Shown in pieces: positions 41,244 through 51,941 of a stretch of DNA of 64,000 bases; position 1 is the stretch's first letter; each line of letters begins with the position of its first letter. Location: the NCBI GenBank assembly GCA_902521675.1, contig CABYSP010000004.1, positions 1 to 64,000 of the forward strand, written 5' to 3'. This DNA is from an uncultured Pelagibacteraceae bacterium (GTDB taxonomy: Bacteria; Pseudomonadota; Alphaproteobacteria; Pelagibacterales; Pelagibacteraceae). The notes under the pieces are model-generated. The model was not told the DNA's origin, searched no databases, and worked only from the letters and a program-made list of their open reading frames with translations. The translations under genes were made by a program, and so were the position numbers.

Positions 41244-41594
41244 ATGACAAAGCTCACAACTCATGTTTTAGATGTGTATTCTGGTAAACCTGGCAAAGGT
41301 ATCCTAGTTGAGTTGTTTTATATTAATAATTCAGAACGAAAAAAATTAACGTCAACAAAACTCAATGACGATGGTAGAGCTAATTCACCATTAGCTGAGG
41401 GAGATATTTTTATTAAGGGTAAATATGAATTAGTTTTTCATATTGGTGATTATTTTAAAAATTTATCTGCAGCTAGCGATGTTCCATTCCTGGATGATGT
41501 TATTATCAGATTTGGTATTTCAGATCCCTCACAGCATTATCATGTTCCTTTACTTGTTTCACCTTGGAGTTATTCTACTTATAGAGGTAGTTAA
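41244..41594 (+). CDS. uraH: 5-hydroxyisourate hydrolase (transthyretin-like)
   Basis: LTTHVLDVYSGKPGKG; HYHVPLLVSPWSYSTYRGS C-terminus. Confidence 0.96.
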   Translation: MTKLTTHVLDVYSGKPGKGILVELFYINNSERKKLTSTKLNDDGRANSPLAEGDIFIKGKYELVFHIGDYFKNLSAASDVPFLDDVIIRFGISDPSQHYHVPLLVSPWSYSTYRGS

Positions 41595-43031
41595 GTGATA
41601 TCGAGCTCTGTTAAATTTTTATTAAATGAAAAACTTATAGTAATCAATAATCCTGATCCAAATCAAACCATACTTAATTATATTAGAACCGAATTAAAAA
41701 AGACTGGAACCAAAGAAGGATGTTCAGAGGGTGGTTGTGGCGCGTGTACAATCGTTTTAGGTGAATTAGTCGATAATAAGATTATATATAAAGCAATTAA
41801 TTCCTGTATTTCATTTGTTCCATCATTAAATGGTAAACAACTTTTAATTGTAGAAGATTTGGTTTCCAAAGATGGCAAACTTCACCCTGTACAAGATGCG
41901 ATGGTAAAATTTCATGGTTCCCAATGCGGTTTCTGTACACCAGGATTTGTTATGGCTTTATTTTCAATGTTTAAAAATAACAAAAATCTTAATAATGAAT
42001 TAATAACAGACTCTATATCAGGTAATTTATGTCGTTGCACTGGATATAGACCTATAATAGATGCTGCAAAAAGTTTAGACAAGAAAAACAGGAATGATCA
42101 ATTTAGTAAAAATAATAATAAAGTTATTCAATTATTAAAAAAAATTAAACCAAAAAATATTTACATTAAAAAAGATAATAAAATTTATTTTTCACCAAAG
42201 AATATTAAGGATTTAAAAAATATAATTAAAAAATACTCTAATTTTAGTTTCCTTGCAGGAGGAACAGACTTATCTTTAAAAGTTACAAAAGAAAGAAAAG
42301 AAATTCCTTTTATAATTGATTTAAAAGAAATAAAAGAATTAAACTTTATAAAAGTAAATAAAAATTACCTTGAGGTTGGCGCCTCTACACCTTTAATAAA
42401 ATTTGAAAAAGAAATTAAAAAACATTATCCAGATTTTTATTTAGTTCTTAAAAGATATGGTTCTGTTCAAATTCGAAATGTAGGAACTATAGGTGGTAAC
42501 ATTGCAACAGCATCTCCAATAGGTGACACATTACCAATTTTGTTATCTTTAAATGCAGAAATTTTAATTGAAAGTTTCAATCAAAGAAAAGTTATTCCTA
42601 TAAATAATTTTTTCCTTGATTATAGAAAAACTAAATTAAAAAAGAATGAATTTATTCACTCAATAAAAATACCATTATTTAAGAAAAATATTTTTAAAGC
42701 ATTTAAAATATCAAAAAGATTTGATGATGATATTTCATCTGTTTGTGGATCTTTTAATTTTGAAATTGATAAAAATAAAATTAAAGAGGTTTTTATTGCT
42801 TTTGGAGGTATGGCAGCTGTACCAAAAAGAGCTAAAGCCTGTGAGAAAATTCTTAAGAATAAACCTCTTAATCTAAGTACTTTTAATCAAGCCAAAAATT
42901 ATCTTGATAAAGACCTAAGTCCTATAGGGGATATGAGAGCAAGTAAAGAATATAGACTAGAGATAGCAAAAAATTTATTGATGAAATGTTTCGTAGAAAT
43001 ACATTCTAATAAGATAACAAGAGTTAATTAA
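41595..43031 (+). CDS. xdhA: xanthine dehydrogenase small subunit (2Fe-2S plus FAD domains)
   Basis: GTKEGCSEGGCGACTIV, CGFCTPGFVM, CRCTGYRPI, RNVGTIGGNIATASPIGD. Confidence 0.95.
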   Translation: MISSSVKFLLNEKLIVINNPDPNQTILNYIRTELKKTGTKEGCSEGGCGACTIVLGELVDNKIIYKAINSCISFVPSLNGKQLLIVEDLVSKDGKLHPVQDAMVKFHGSQCGFCTPGFVMALFSMFKNNKNLNNELITDSISGNLCRCTGYRPIIDAAKSLDKKNRNDQFSKNNNKVIQLLKKIKPKNIYIKKDNKIYFSPKNIKDLKNIIKKYSNFSFLAGGTDLSLKVTKERKEIPFIIDLKEIKELNFIKVNKNYLEVGASTPLIKFEKEIKKHYPDFYLVLKRYGSVQIRNVGTIGGNIATASPIGDTLPILLSLNAEILIESFNQRKVIPINNFFLDYRKTKLKKNEFIHSIKIPLFKKNIFKAFKISKRFDDDISSVCGSFNFEIDKNKIKEVFIAFGGMAAVPKRAKACEKILKNKPLNLSTFNQAKNYLDKDLSPIGDMRASKEYRLEIAKNLLMKCFVEIHSNKITRVN

Positions 43032-45335
43032 ATGAGCAAAGAGAACTATATTAATGATGTAAGACCACATGATAGTGCTTATAAGCATGTTAGTGGATAC
43101 GCTGAATACACTGACGACATTAATGAACCAAAAAATACAATTTATGGTGCTATTGGTTTAAGTAAAAAAGCTCATGCAATAATCAAAAAAATAGACTTAA
43201 GTAATGTAAAAAAAAGTGAAGGGGTGATATCAGTAGTCACTCAAAGTGATATCTCAGGAAGGAACGATGTAGGCCCTGTTTTTGATGGTGATCCAATATT
43301 TCCAGATAAAAAAGTTGAGTTTTTTGGTCAACCATTGTTTGCTGTAGCTGCCACAACTACTGAACTTGCAAGAAAAGCAGTATTAAAGGCAAAAATCACT
43401 TATAAAGATTTAAAACCAGTTATCACAATAAAAGATGCTTTAAATAAAAAACAGTTTTTATTTAAGCCTAGAAAAATTAAAAAAGGAAACCCTTCTAAGA
43501 AAATTAAAAATTCAAAATATAATTTGAAAGGAAACTTTACAACCGGAAGTCAAGAACACTTTTATTTAGAGGGTCAGGCAGCGTTTGTTATACCTAAAGA
43601 AGATGATAATTTTTTAGTTTACAGTTCAACGCAACATCCTTCTGAGACACAACAATTAATTGCAAAAATGTTTAATCAGAAAAGTAATTCTATAAATGTT
43701 GAAGTAAGAAGAATTGGAGGTGGATTTGGAGGGAAAGAGACAAATTTTATGACTGCATGTATTTGTGCGTTGTTGGCAAAAAAAACAGGTCAGCCTGTGA
43801 AATTAAGACTAGATAGAGATGATGATATAATTTTGACTGGTAAAAGGCATGAATTTTTATCTGAATACGAAGTTGGATTTAATGATGAAGGAATTATTGA
43901 AGGATTAAAAATTAACTTATCATCAAATTGTGGAATGTCGCCTGATTTATCAGCAGCAATAAATGAAAGAGCTCTTCTTCATATAGACAATGCGTATTAT
44001 ATATCAGATATCGAGGTAACAAATAATTTATGCAAGACAAATATTCCAACTTCAACTGCATTTAGAGGCTTTGGTGGAAATCAAGGAATGATGGCTATAG
44101 AAAATGTTATTGATAATATTTCAAGGTATTTAAAAATAGATCCTATTCAAGTTAGAAAGAAAAATTTTTATCAAAAAGATAAAAAAAATGTAACTCACTA
44201 TGGAATGACTATTGAAGACAATGTGATTAATGAAATATTTAAAAATTTAGAAAATAAATCTAATTATAAGAAAAGATACTCAGATATAAAAAAGTTCAAT
44301 GAAAAAAATAAATTTAAAAAGAAGGGTATAGCTATTACACCAGTAAAATTTGGGATTTCATTTACAACAATTCATTTAAATCAAGCTGGTGCTTTAGTGC
44401 ATATTTATACAGATGGAAGTGTGTACTTGAACCATGGTGGTATAGAAATGGGTCAAGGGACTCACACAAAAATAGCACAACTAGTGGCTAATTCCTTGGG
44501 ATTACCATATAATTTAGTACATATTTCATCAACAAATACAGCAAAGGTTCCAAATACTTCAGCTAGCGCTGCATCTTCAACCACAGACCTTAATGGTGCC
44601 GCAGCATTAAATGCAGTAGCAAAAATTAAATTAAATTTAGAAAAATTTATTAAAAAAAAATATAAAATTTACAACCAAGAAGCAACTTATAAGGATCAAT
44701 ATATAATATTTGGAAACAGACAATTTGAATTTAAAAGTATTATTAAAGAAGCATATTTAAATAGAATTTCTCTTTCATCCTCAGGTTTTTATTCGACGCC
44801 AAAAATAAACTTCGATAAAAAAAAATTTAGAGGAAGACCATTTTATTACTTTTGTTATGGTGCCGCTGTTTCAGAAGTAACTATTGATACTTTGACTGGT
44901 GAAAATGTCTTAGAAAGAGTTGATATTTTACATGATGCAGGAAAACCAATAAATCCAGCACTTGAATTAGGTCAGATCGAAGGGGGTTTTGTTCAAGGGC
45001 AAGGTTGGTTAACAATTGAAGAACTAAATTGGAAATCAAATGGTCAGATTACAACTTTTTCTCCATCAACATATAAAATACCAGCCGTAAGTGATATTCC
45101 AAAAAAATTTAATGTAGAAATTTTTAAAGAGGGAATAAATAAAGAAAAAGTTGTTAATAAAGCAAAGACAACAGGTGAACCTCCTCTAATGTTAGCCATG
45201 AGCGTTTTTTATGCAATTAAAGATGCAGTTGCATCAGTTGGAAATTATCATCTTGCACCAGAACTTAATGCCCCAGCAACACCTGAAAGAATTTTAATGA
45301 GTATTAACAAAATTAAAAATAAAATAAAAAGTTAA
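43032..45335 (+). CDS. xdhB: xanthine dehydrogenase molybdopterin-binding subunit
   Basis: GGGFGGKET, AFRGFGGNQGM, GGIEMGQGTHTK, GEPPLMLA. Confidence 0.95.
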   Translation: MSKENYINDVRPHDSAYKHVSGYAEYTDDINEPKNTIYGAIGLSKKAHAIIKKIDLSNVKKSEGVISVVTQSDISGRNDVGPVFDGDPIFPDKKVEFFGQPLFAVAATTTELARKAVLKAKITYKDLKPVITIKDALNKKQFLFKPRKIKKGNPSKKIKNSKYNLKGNFTTGSQEHFYLEGQAAFVIPKEDDNFLVYSSTQHPSETQQLIAKMFNQKSNSINVEVRRIGGGFGGKETNFMTACICALLAKKTGQPVKLRLDRDDDIILTGKRHEFLSEYEVGFNDEGIIEGLKINLSSNCGMSPDLSAAINERALLHIDNAYYISDIEVTNNLCKTNIPTSTAFRGFGGNQGMMAIENVIDNISRYLKIDPIQVRKKNFYQKDKKNVTHYGMTIEDNVINEIFKNLENKSNYKKRYSDIKKFNEKNKFKKKGIAITPVKFGISFTTIHLNQAGALVHIYTDGSVYLNHGGIEMGQGTHTKIAQLVANSLGLPYNLVHISSTNTAKVPNTSASAASSTTDLNGAAALNAVAKIKLNLEKFIKKKYKIYNQEATYKDQYIIFGNRQFEFKSIIKEAYLNRISLSSSGFYSTPKINFDKKKFRGRPFYYFCYGAAVSEVTIDTLTGENVLERVDILHDAGKPINPALELGQIEGGFVQGQGWLTIEELNWKSNGQITTFSPSTYKIPAVSDIPKKFNVEIFKEGINKEKVVNKAKTTGEPPLMLAMSVFYAIKDAVASVGNYHLAPELNAPATPERILMSINKIKNKIKS

Positions 45336-45337
45336 AA

Positions 45338-45808
45338 ATGGAAGATAAGAAAAAATTTATGGCAAAAGCCATTGAACTTTCAATAAAAAGTGCGAATACT
45401 ATAGGTGGTCCATTTGGAAGTGTTATAGTTAAGGATCAAAAGATTATTGCAGAGGGCTCTAACAAAGTTACTTCTACAAATGATCCAACTGCTCATGGAG
45501 AAATAGTAGCAATTCGAGAAGCCTGTAAAAATTTAAATACTTTTGATCTTTCTGGATGTGAGATTTATACATCTTGTGAACCTTGCCCTATGTGTCTTTC
45601 AGCAATTTATTGGTCAAGATTAGATAAAATATATTATGCAAATACAAGAGACGATGCAAAAAAGATAGATTTTGATGACTCTTTTATTTATACAGAAATT
45701 CCAAAAAAAATTGATGATAGAAAAATTAAAATGGAGCAAATGCTTAGAGAAGAAGCTTTAAAAGCATTTGAAATCTGGGATAATAAGGTAGATAAAATAA
45801 AATACTGA
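45338..45808 (+). CDS. guaD: guanine deaminase-like CMP/dCMP-type deaminase
   Basis: HGEIVAIREA and CEPCPMCLSAI zinc sites; next to xdhAB. Confidence 0.88.
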   Translation: MEDKKKFMAKAIELSIKSANTIGGPFGSVIVKDQKIIAEGSNKVTSTNDPTAHGEIVAIREACKNLNTFDLSGCEIYTSCEPCPMCLSAIYWSRLDKIYYANTRDDAKKIDFDDSFIYTEIPKKIDDRKIKMEQMLREEALKAFEIWDNKVDKIKY

Positions 45809-46716
45809 TGGAATTCTTACCTTATACAATAAAATGGTTAGAGGTTATTCTAAGATGGGGCCATGTAGTATTTGCAATATTATGGGTGGGTAACAGTTTT
45901 TTATTTAATTACTTAGACAATAATTTAAATAAAAACATAACAAGCGATGATGTCGATGGAGAAGGATATCTGATGCATTCTGGTTTTTTTTATAAACTTA
46001 CAAGGTTAAAAACTTCACCACCTCAGGATTATTTAAATAGATTGGTAATTTTTAAATGGCAAAGTTACCTAACTTTTGTAACAGGAATGTTGCTCTTAGT
46101 TGTAATTTATTATTATAATGCTGGTGTATTAATGGTTGATAAACGTGTGCTGTTAATGCCTCCTAGTTACGCTATTATTATCTCACTTTTATCATTAATT
46201 ATTTTTTGGTTTATATATGATCTATTGTGTAAATCGAAATTGATTGAAAATAATGTACTATTTATATCTACAGCAATCATTTTATTAGCAGCCGTTTCCT
46301 TTGCTTTAACACAATTGTTTGGACCAAAATTTGCAATTTTAAGTGTAGGACTAATTATAGGAACCAATATGTTTGGTAATGTTTTCACGGTAATTATACC
46401 CAATCAAATGAACATAATCAGTAGTAGTGAAAGAGGTGAAAAATTTGATATGAGTTTATCTCTAGCAGCTAAACAAAGATCAATTCATAATAATTATTCC
46501 ACTTTTTTAGTATTGTTTATAATGCTTTCTGGACACTCTAGTTTCTTAGTTTATCATCAATATAATTGGTTAATATTATGTGCATTAGCAGTTATTACTG
46601 GAGTAGCACGACATTATTTTAATTTAAGAGGAAGAAACATTCATAGGTTGTATATTTTAATATCTTCAATAATTGCACTTATCGTTCTTGCAGTTTTAGT
46701 TTTATTATTTAAATAA
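45808..46716 (+). CDS. puuD: PuuD-like membrane urate oxidase (urate hydroxylase), lacking a cytochrome c domain
   Basis: WLEVILRWGHVVFAILWVGNSFLFNYLD; IHNNYSTF; multi-TM; ends at a TM without CxxCH. Confidence 0.87.
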   Translation: MEFLPYTIKWLEVILRWGHVVFAILWVGNSFLFNYLDNNLNKNITSDDVDGEGYLMHSGFFYKLTRLKTSPPQDYLNRLVIFKWQSYLTFVTGMLLLVVIYYYNAGVLMVDKRVLLMPPSYAIIISLLSLIIFWFIYDLLCKSKLIENNVLFISTAIILLAAVSFALTQLFGPKFAILSVGLIIGTNMFGNVFTVIIPNQMNIISSSERGEKFDMSLSLAAKQRSIHNNYSTFLVLFIMLSGHSSFLVYHQYNWLILCALAVITGVARHYFNLRGRNIHRLYILISSIIALIVLAVLVLLFK

Positions 46717-46733
46717 ATATATATTAAAAAATT

Positions 46734-47258
46734 ATGACAGAAAAAATGATTGTCAGTTGGAATGAGTACAACAAGACTGTTGAGAAGTTAGCAATCCAAA
46801 TTGATGAAAGTGGATATAAACCGACAATACTGATCGGCATCATGCGTGGAGCAGCACCAATGATAGATGTATTAAGCAGAATATTTAAATTAAAATGCGC
46901 ATATCTTGCAGTTGAATCTTACAGTGGTAAAGGAGTAGAGGATGAGCAGGGTGATATTGTATTTTCAAGAGAAATGAGTTCGATCGCACCTAATATGGGT
47001 GGAAAAATACTTTTATGTGATGATTTATCTGACACAGGAATCACTTTTAACAAAAGTATAGATTGGTTAAAAAAATATGAACCCATTAAGGATAAAATAG
47101 AAGACATTAAAACCGCAACATTATTTAAAAAAAAGAAATCAACATTTGAGCCAGACTTCTGTGCAAATAAACTTCCTGATAATCCTTGGATAGTACAACC
47201 ATTCGAAATTTATGAAGAATTAAGGATTGAAGAAATTAAAAAAAAACATCAGATATAA
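46734..47258 (+). CDS. purine/xanthine phosphoribosyltransferase-family protein
   Basis: ILIGIMRGAAPMIDVLSR; ILLCDDLSDTGITF PRPP-binding motif. Confidence 0.85.
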   Translation: MTEKMIVSWNEYNKTVEKLAIQIDESGYKPTILIGIMRGAAPMIDVLSRIFKLKCAYLAVESYSGKGVEDEQGDIVFSREMSSIAPNMGGKILLCDDLSDTGITFNKSIDWLKKYEPIKDKIEDIKTATLFKKKKSTFEPDFCANKLPDNPWIVQPFEIYEELRIEEIKKKHQI

Positions 47259-47286
47259 AAAAGGCCAGTTAAAAAACCGGCCTTTT
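47259..47286. terminator. bidirectional intrinsic terminator between convergent genes
   Basis: AAAAGGCCAGTTaaaaAACCGGCCTTTT: GC stem flanked by A/T tracts on both sides. Confidence 0.85.
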
Positions 47287-47309
47287 AAATTTTTTAAATT
47301 AGAAAGTGA

Positions 47310-48380
47310 TTACTTAGGTATATCTCCTTCAACACCTTTAACATAAGTCATCATACCTGCTAGCATACCATCATCTGCAGTTTTCCCTTCTGCAACCATT
47401 AAATTTCCTTTTTGGTCATAAATTGGTCCAGTGAAAGAATGAACTTTACCAGATGCTAAATCTGCTTGAAGTTTTTTAACTTTTGCTTGTAGGTCACTAG
47501 GCATTTGAGAATCTAAACCAGAGATTACTACCATGCCGTCTCCTATACCATGCCATGTATCTTTTTGATTCCATGTACCATTTGCAACAGCTTTTACTCT
47601 ATCGACATAATATGGTCCCCAGTTATTCTCAACTGAAGTTAATACAGCCTTTGGTGCAAACTTATCCATATCACTCGCTTGTCCAAAAGCATATACTCCT
47701 GCTTTTTCAGCCATTTGAACAATAGCTGTACTATCTGTATGTTGAGCAATTACATCAGCACCTTGATCGATTAAAGCTTTTGCTGCCTCTGCTTCTTTAC
47801 CTGGATCGTACCAAGTGAAAGCCCAAACAATTTTAGTTTTAATATTTGGGTTTACTTTTTGAGCTGCTAAAGTAAATGAATTGATACCTCTTATTACTTC
47901 AGGTATTGGAAAAGATGCAACATATCCAATCACATTAGATTTAGTCATAGTTCCAGCAATTGTTCCCAAAATAGTTCTACCTTCATAGAATCTAGCTGCG
48001 TAAGTTGCAACATTTGGATGCTCTCTTTTATATCCAGTAGCATGTTCAAATTTTACATTTGGAAACTCTTTTGCAACTTTGTTAGTTGGATTCATATATC
48101 CAAAGCTAGTTGTAAAGATAATATCATGACCAGAATTAGCCAATTGTCTAAGAACCCTTTCAGCATCAGCACTTTCTGGAACACCTTCCACGTATGTTGT
48201 TTTAAATCCGGCAGCTTCAACAGCTTTTCTACCTACATCATGCTGATAAGTCCATCCATGGTCACCAGTCGGACCAATATAAACAAATGCTGCTTTTACA
48301 TCTTTTGCAACTGCAGCTACAGTTAATGTAAATAATAAAACTAAAGAAGAGACGAAAGAACGAATTAAAAATTTATGCAT
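47310..48380 (-). CDS. BMP-family ABC transporter substrate-binding protein
   Basis: Signal peptide, AAFVYIGPTGDHGWTYQHDVGRKAVE; NSGHDIIFTTSFGYM. Confidence 0.92.
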   Translation of the reverse strand: MHKFLIRSFVSSLVLLFTLTVAAVAKDVKAAFVYIGPTGDHGWTYQHDVGRKAVEAAGFKTTYVEGVPESADAERVLRQLANSGHDIIFTTSFGYMNPTNKVAKEFPNVKFEHATGYKREHPNVATYAARFYEGRTILGTIAGTMTKSNVIGYVASFPIPEVIRGINSFTLAAQKVNPNIKTKIVWAFTWYDPGKEAEAAKALIDQGADVIAQHTDSTAIVQMAEKAGVYAFGQASDMDKFAPKAVLTSVENNWGPYYVDRVKAVANGTWNQKDTWHGIGDGMVVISGLDSQMPSDLQAKVKKLQADLASGKVHSFTGPIYDQKGNLMVAEGKTADDGMLAGMMTYVKGVEGDIPK

Positions 48381-48457
48381 AAATTTATTTCCCCTTTTGA
48401 TTTTTTAATTATTTAAATTTAAATTAAATTATCTAAAAAAAAATGATTATTTTTAAA

Positions 48458-49390
48458 TTAGTTGTCTTTATAAAAAGATTTCCCCAATGAACTAGGAGTA
48501 CTTAGTCTTATTTTTCTACTATCACGAGAAATTACAACTAAAACTATTATTGTAACGATGTAAGGTAGAGCTGTTAAAAATTGCACAGGTATTCTTACTC
48601 CAATTGCTTGCATATGAAACTGAATAATTGTTAACCCACCAAAAATCATAGCACCAATCAAAATTTTAATTGGGTTCCACGTTGAGAAAACCACTAGAGC
48701 CAATGCGATCCAACCTCTTCCACCTGTCATATTTTCAATCCACTGAGGAGTATAAATCATGGATAAATATGCACCAGCAAGTCCACTCATTGCGCCTCCA
48801 TAAAGTATACAAGCGTAACGAACTAGCCTAACATTTACTCCTTGATTAGATGCAGACTCAGGTGAGTCTCCTACAGCTCTTACAATTAATCCAATTTTTG
48901 TTTTTTTTAAAAAATAGCTAGTTATGAAAGGAAGGGCAAAAGCAAAATAAAAAACTATTGAATGACCAAATAATATTGGACTTAAAAGTGGTATTGTGTC
49001 TTTTAAACCTTCAAACAAAACAGGAAACTCTTTTCCAGGAATACCCACAAAGTTTTTTCCAATCATTGCAGAAATTCCTATTCCAAAAATAGTCAGAGCT
49101 AAACCAGTAGCGACATGATTTGTAATTAATGTTTGGGTAAGAAATGCAAAAATTGTTGAAATTAAAACACCAGCTAACATTGCACCAAAAACTGCTATAA
49201 TTAAACTTCCAGTAACTGTCATTAGTGCGAAGCCCGAAATAGCTCCTATGATCATCATTCCTTCAACACCAAGGTTTAGAACCCCAGATCTTTCAGTAAT
49301 TAATTCACCACAAGACGCCAAAATCAAAGGAACTGCAGAAGCCATTATAGATGCAATTATTAGTCCAACAAAATTTATATCTACTATCAT
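48458..49390 (-). CDS. ABC transporter permease (nucleoside/purine type)
   Basis: GELITERSGVLNLGVEGMMIIGAISGF; GGRGWIALALVVF. Confidence 0.92.
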   Translation of the reverse strand: MIVDINFVGLIIASIMASAVPLILASCGELITERSGVLNLGVEGMMIIGAISGFALMTVTGSLIIAVFGAMLAGVLISTIFAFLTQTLITNHVATGLALTIFGIGISAMIGKNFVGIPGKEFPVLFEGLKDTIPLLSPILFGHSIVFYFAFALPFITSYFLKKTKIGLIVRAVGDSPESASNQGVNVRLVRYACILYGGAMSGLAGAYLSMIYTPQWIENMTGGRGWIALALVVFSTWNPIKILIGAMIFGGLTIIQFHMQAIGVRIPVQFLTALPYIVTIIVLVVISRDSRKIRLSTPSSLGKSFYKDN

Positions 49391-50451
49391 TTTTTTGTAC
49401 CTATAAATTTAAATTTGAAAAAGAGTAAATAGTCAGAAGCAAGAAGAAAAAATAAAATCATTCCTTGGAAAACCTGACCTGTATATTTTGGTATTTGCAT
49501 AAAGATTTGTGCCGTTTCAGCACCCAGATAAGTTATTGCAACAACTAGAGATGCAAAAATTATTCCCACAGGATGTAAGCGACCTAAAAATGCAACAATA
49601 ATCGCAGTAAATCCATAATCTGGAGATACTTCTCTATGAAGCTGTCCAATGGGTCCAGTTATTTCTCCTACGCCTGCTAGACCAGCACAAGCTCCACTTA
49701 TTAAAAAAACTAGGATAATCATTTTTTTACCTTTGTAGCCAGCATATTTTGCTGTCTTTAAACTAAAACCTGAAACTTTCATTTGGAAACCCAAATATGT
49801 TTTATAAAAAACAAACCAACTAATAACCACTGCAGCTAATGCTAAAAATATTCCTGCGTGAATTCTTAGTCCTTCAAATAATAAAGGAAGTCTTGCAGAG
49901 TCACTGAACTGTCTAGTTTCAGGAAAATTAAATCCTTCTGGATTACTCCAAGGACCGACAACAAGATAATCTAAAATTAATTTTGAAACATATACCAACA
50001 TAAGACTTACTAATATCTCGTTAGTATTGAAGTAAGTTTTTAATATTGCAGGTATTGATGCATATATCATACCACCAATTGCGCCAGCTAATATTACTAT
50101 TGGTAGAATATAGAAACCTTCTTGATCATAAAATAATAATGCAACTCCTCCTGAAACTATAGCCCCAAAAGTTAATTGACCTTCTGCTCCAATATTCCAA
50201 TTGTTACTTTTAAAACAAAATGATAAACCAATCGCTATTAAACAAAGTGGTGTGGCTTTTAATAGTAATTCACTAAAACCATATTTATCTGCAATTGGAA
50301 CTATGAAAAAAAATTTTAGGGCTTCAAATGGTTTAAAACCTAAAATATAAAATATTATACCTCCCGCTATCAATGTGAGAAAAATAGCTAAGATAGGTGT
50401 AAAGAAAAATATAGCTTTTGAAGGTTGATCTCTTTTTACGATTTTAATCAA
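49387..50451 (-). CDS. ABC transporter permease (nucleoside/purine type)
   Basis: NIGAEGQLTFGAI; YFNTNEILVSLMLVYV; PDYGFTAIIVAFLGRLHPVGI. Confidence 0.92.
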   Translation of the reverse strand: MIKIVKRDQPSKAIFFFTPILAIFLTLIAGGIIFYILGFKPFEALKFFFIVPIADKYGFSELLLKATPLCLIAIGLSFCFKSNNWNIGAEGQLTFGAIVSGGVALLFYDQEGFYILPIVILAGAIGGMIYASIPAILKTYFNTNEILVSLMLVYVSKLILDYLVVGPWSNPEGFNFPETRQFSDSARLPLLFEGLRIHAGIFLALAAVVISWFVFYKTYLGFQMKVSGFSLKTAKYAGYKGKKMIILVFLISGACAGLAGVGEITGPIGQLHREVSPDYGFTAIIVAFLGRLHPVGIIFASLVVAITYLGAETAQIFMQIPKYTGQVFQGMILFFLLASDYLLFFKFKFIGTKK

Positions 50452-51938
50452 TTTCCTCCTCCCATAAGTACCCCAAGCTTCTCAGATGTAACATCCTCAG
50501 AATTCATTATTTTTGATAATTTTCCTCTATGGATTACTGAAATTTTGTCACTTAATTTTAACAACTCATCAGTGTCTGTTGATATTAATATTATTGATTT
50601 ATTTTGTTCATTTATTTTAATTAATGTTTCATGAATATAATTTATAGCTCCAACGTCTAAACCCCATGTAGGATTAAAACAAATTAATAAATCTGGAGAT
50701 GTTATTAATTCTCTTCCAATAATTAATTTTTGTAAATTTCCTCCAGATAAAAATTGGCTTTTTAAATCTATATTGTCAGTGTTTACATTAAATTCTGAAA
50801 TAATTTTTTTCGAATGCTCTTTAATTTTGCTTTCATTTATTAATCCATTATTAAAAAAATTTGAGGATTTAAAATTGTTTAGAGCTACATTTTCAAAAAT
50901 TGCCATTTGTGGAATAGCAGCTTGTTCAAGCCTATCTTCTGGAGAAAAAGCCATTAAATATTCTCTTCTTTCTTGAGGATTTAAATCCCCAATAAAATTT
51001 TTATTAAATTCTATGGAATTCTTATTTGATATAATTTCACCGCTTAACACTTGAAATAATTCACTTTGGCCATTTCCTGAAATACCGGCGATTCCTAAAC
51101 ATTCCCCTCGATTTAGAGAAAAATTAATATCAACTAAGTTTGTTTCAAAAGGATCTTCACTTGTAAAATTAAGATTTGTTATTTTTATTAATTGTTCTGA
51201 AGAAGTATTTTCCTTTTTTTTCTTAATTGTTTTTAAATCCTGACCTACCATTTTGTTAGCAAGAGATTCTATATTTTCATTATTGATTTGACTCACAGAG
51301 ACCAATTTTCCTCTTCTCATTACAGCAACTTCATCACAAAGTTGCATAACTTCCTTTAGTTTATGGGTTATATAAATAATTAAAATTCCTTCCTCTGAAA
51401 ATTTTTTTAATGATAAGAATAATTCACTGGTTTCTTGCTCTGTTAATACCGATGTAGGTTCATCCATAATTAAAACTTTTGGGCTTCTTATTAGGCATCT
51501 TATTATTTCTACTTTTTGTTTTTGACCTGCTGATAAATTGAGAACAGGAACATCAAGATCAACTGAAAAATTGTATTTTTTCATGATTGTATCTATTTTT
51601 TCTTTTAAATTTTCTCTTTGCTCATCTGAGTCTATTATTAGGTTTTCAAATACAGACAAAGTTTCAAAAAGATTAAAATGCTGAAATACCATTCCAATAT
51701 CATTTTTTTTTGCATCTGATGGTGAATTAAGTTTTAAGATATTTTTATTTAAATAAATTTTGCCTTCATCAGGAATGACTACACCTGAGAGAATTTTAAC
51801 AAGTGTAGATTTTCCAGCACCATTCTCTCCAAGAAGAGCATAAATTTTACCACTATTAAACTCGAGTGAAACATCGTCGTTTGCAACACACCCAGGATAT
51901 ATTTTAGTTACATTTGAAATTTTAAGGTTTGTATTCAT
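50448..51938 (-). CDS. ABC transporter ATP-binding protein (tandem NBDs, sugar/nucleoside type)
   Basis: GENGAGKSTLVKIL, LSAGQKQKVEIIRCL, MDEPTSVLT, second-half SGNGQSEL. Confidence 0.93.
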   Translation of the reverse strand: MNTNLKISNVTKIYPGCVANDDVSLEFNSGKIYALLGENGAGKSTLVKILSGVVIPDEGKIYLNKNILKLNSPSDAKKNDIGMVFQHFNLFETLSVFENLIIDSDEQRENLKEKIDTIMKKYNFSVDLDVPVLNLSAGQKQKVEIIRCLIRSPKVLIMDEPTSVLTEQETSELFLSLKKFSEEGILIIYITHKLKEVMQLCDEVAVMRRGKLVSVSQINNENIESLANKMVGQDLKTIKKKKENTSSEQLIKITNLNFTSEDPFETNLVDINFSLNRGECLGIAGISGNGQSELFQVLSGEIISNKNSIEFNKNFIGDLNPQERREYLMAFSPEDRLEQAAIPQMAIFENVALNNFKSSNFFNNGLINESKIKEHSKKIISEFNVNTDNIDLKSQFLSGGNLQKLIIGRELITSPDLLICFNPTWGLDVGAINYIHETLIKINEQNKSIILISTDTDELLKLSDKISVIHRGKLSKIMNSEDVTSEKLGVLMGGGN

Positions 51939-51941
51939 TAA

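Noticed and set aside
46167-46403. 78-aa minus-strand ORF (also 20994, 28300, 36699, 41678 and 46919)
   Set aside because: Opposite conserved genes; no recognisable product
48018-48326. 102-aa + strand ORF
   Set aside because: Antisense shadow of the BMP-family gene
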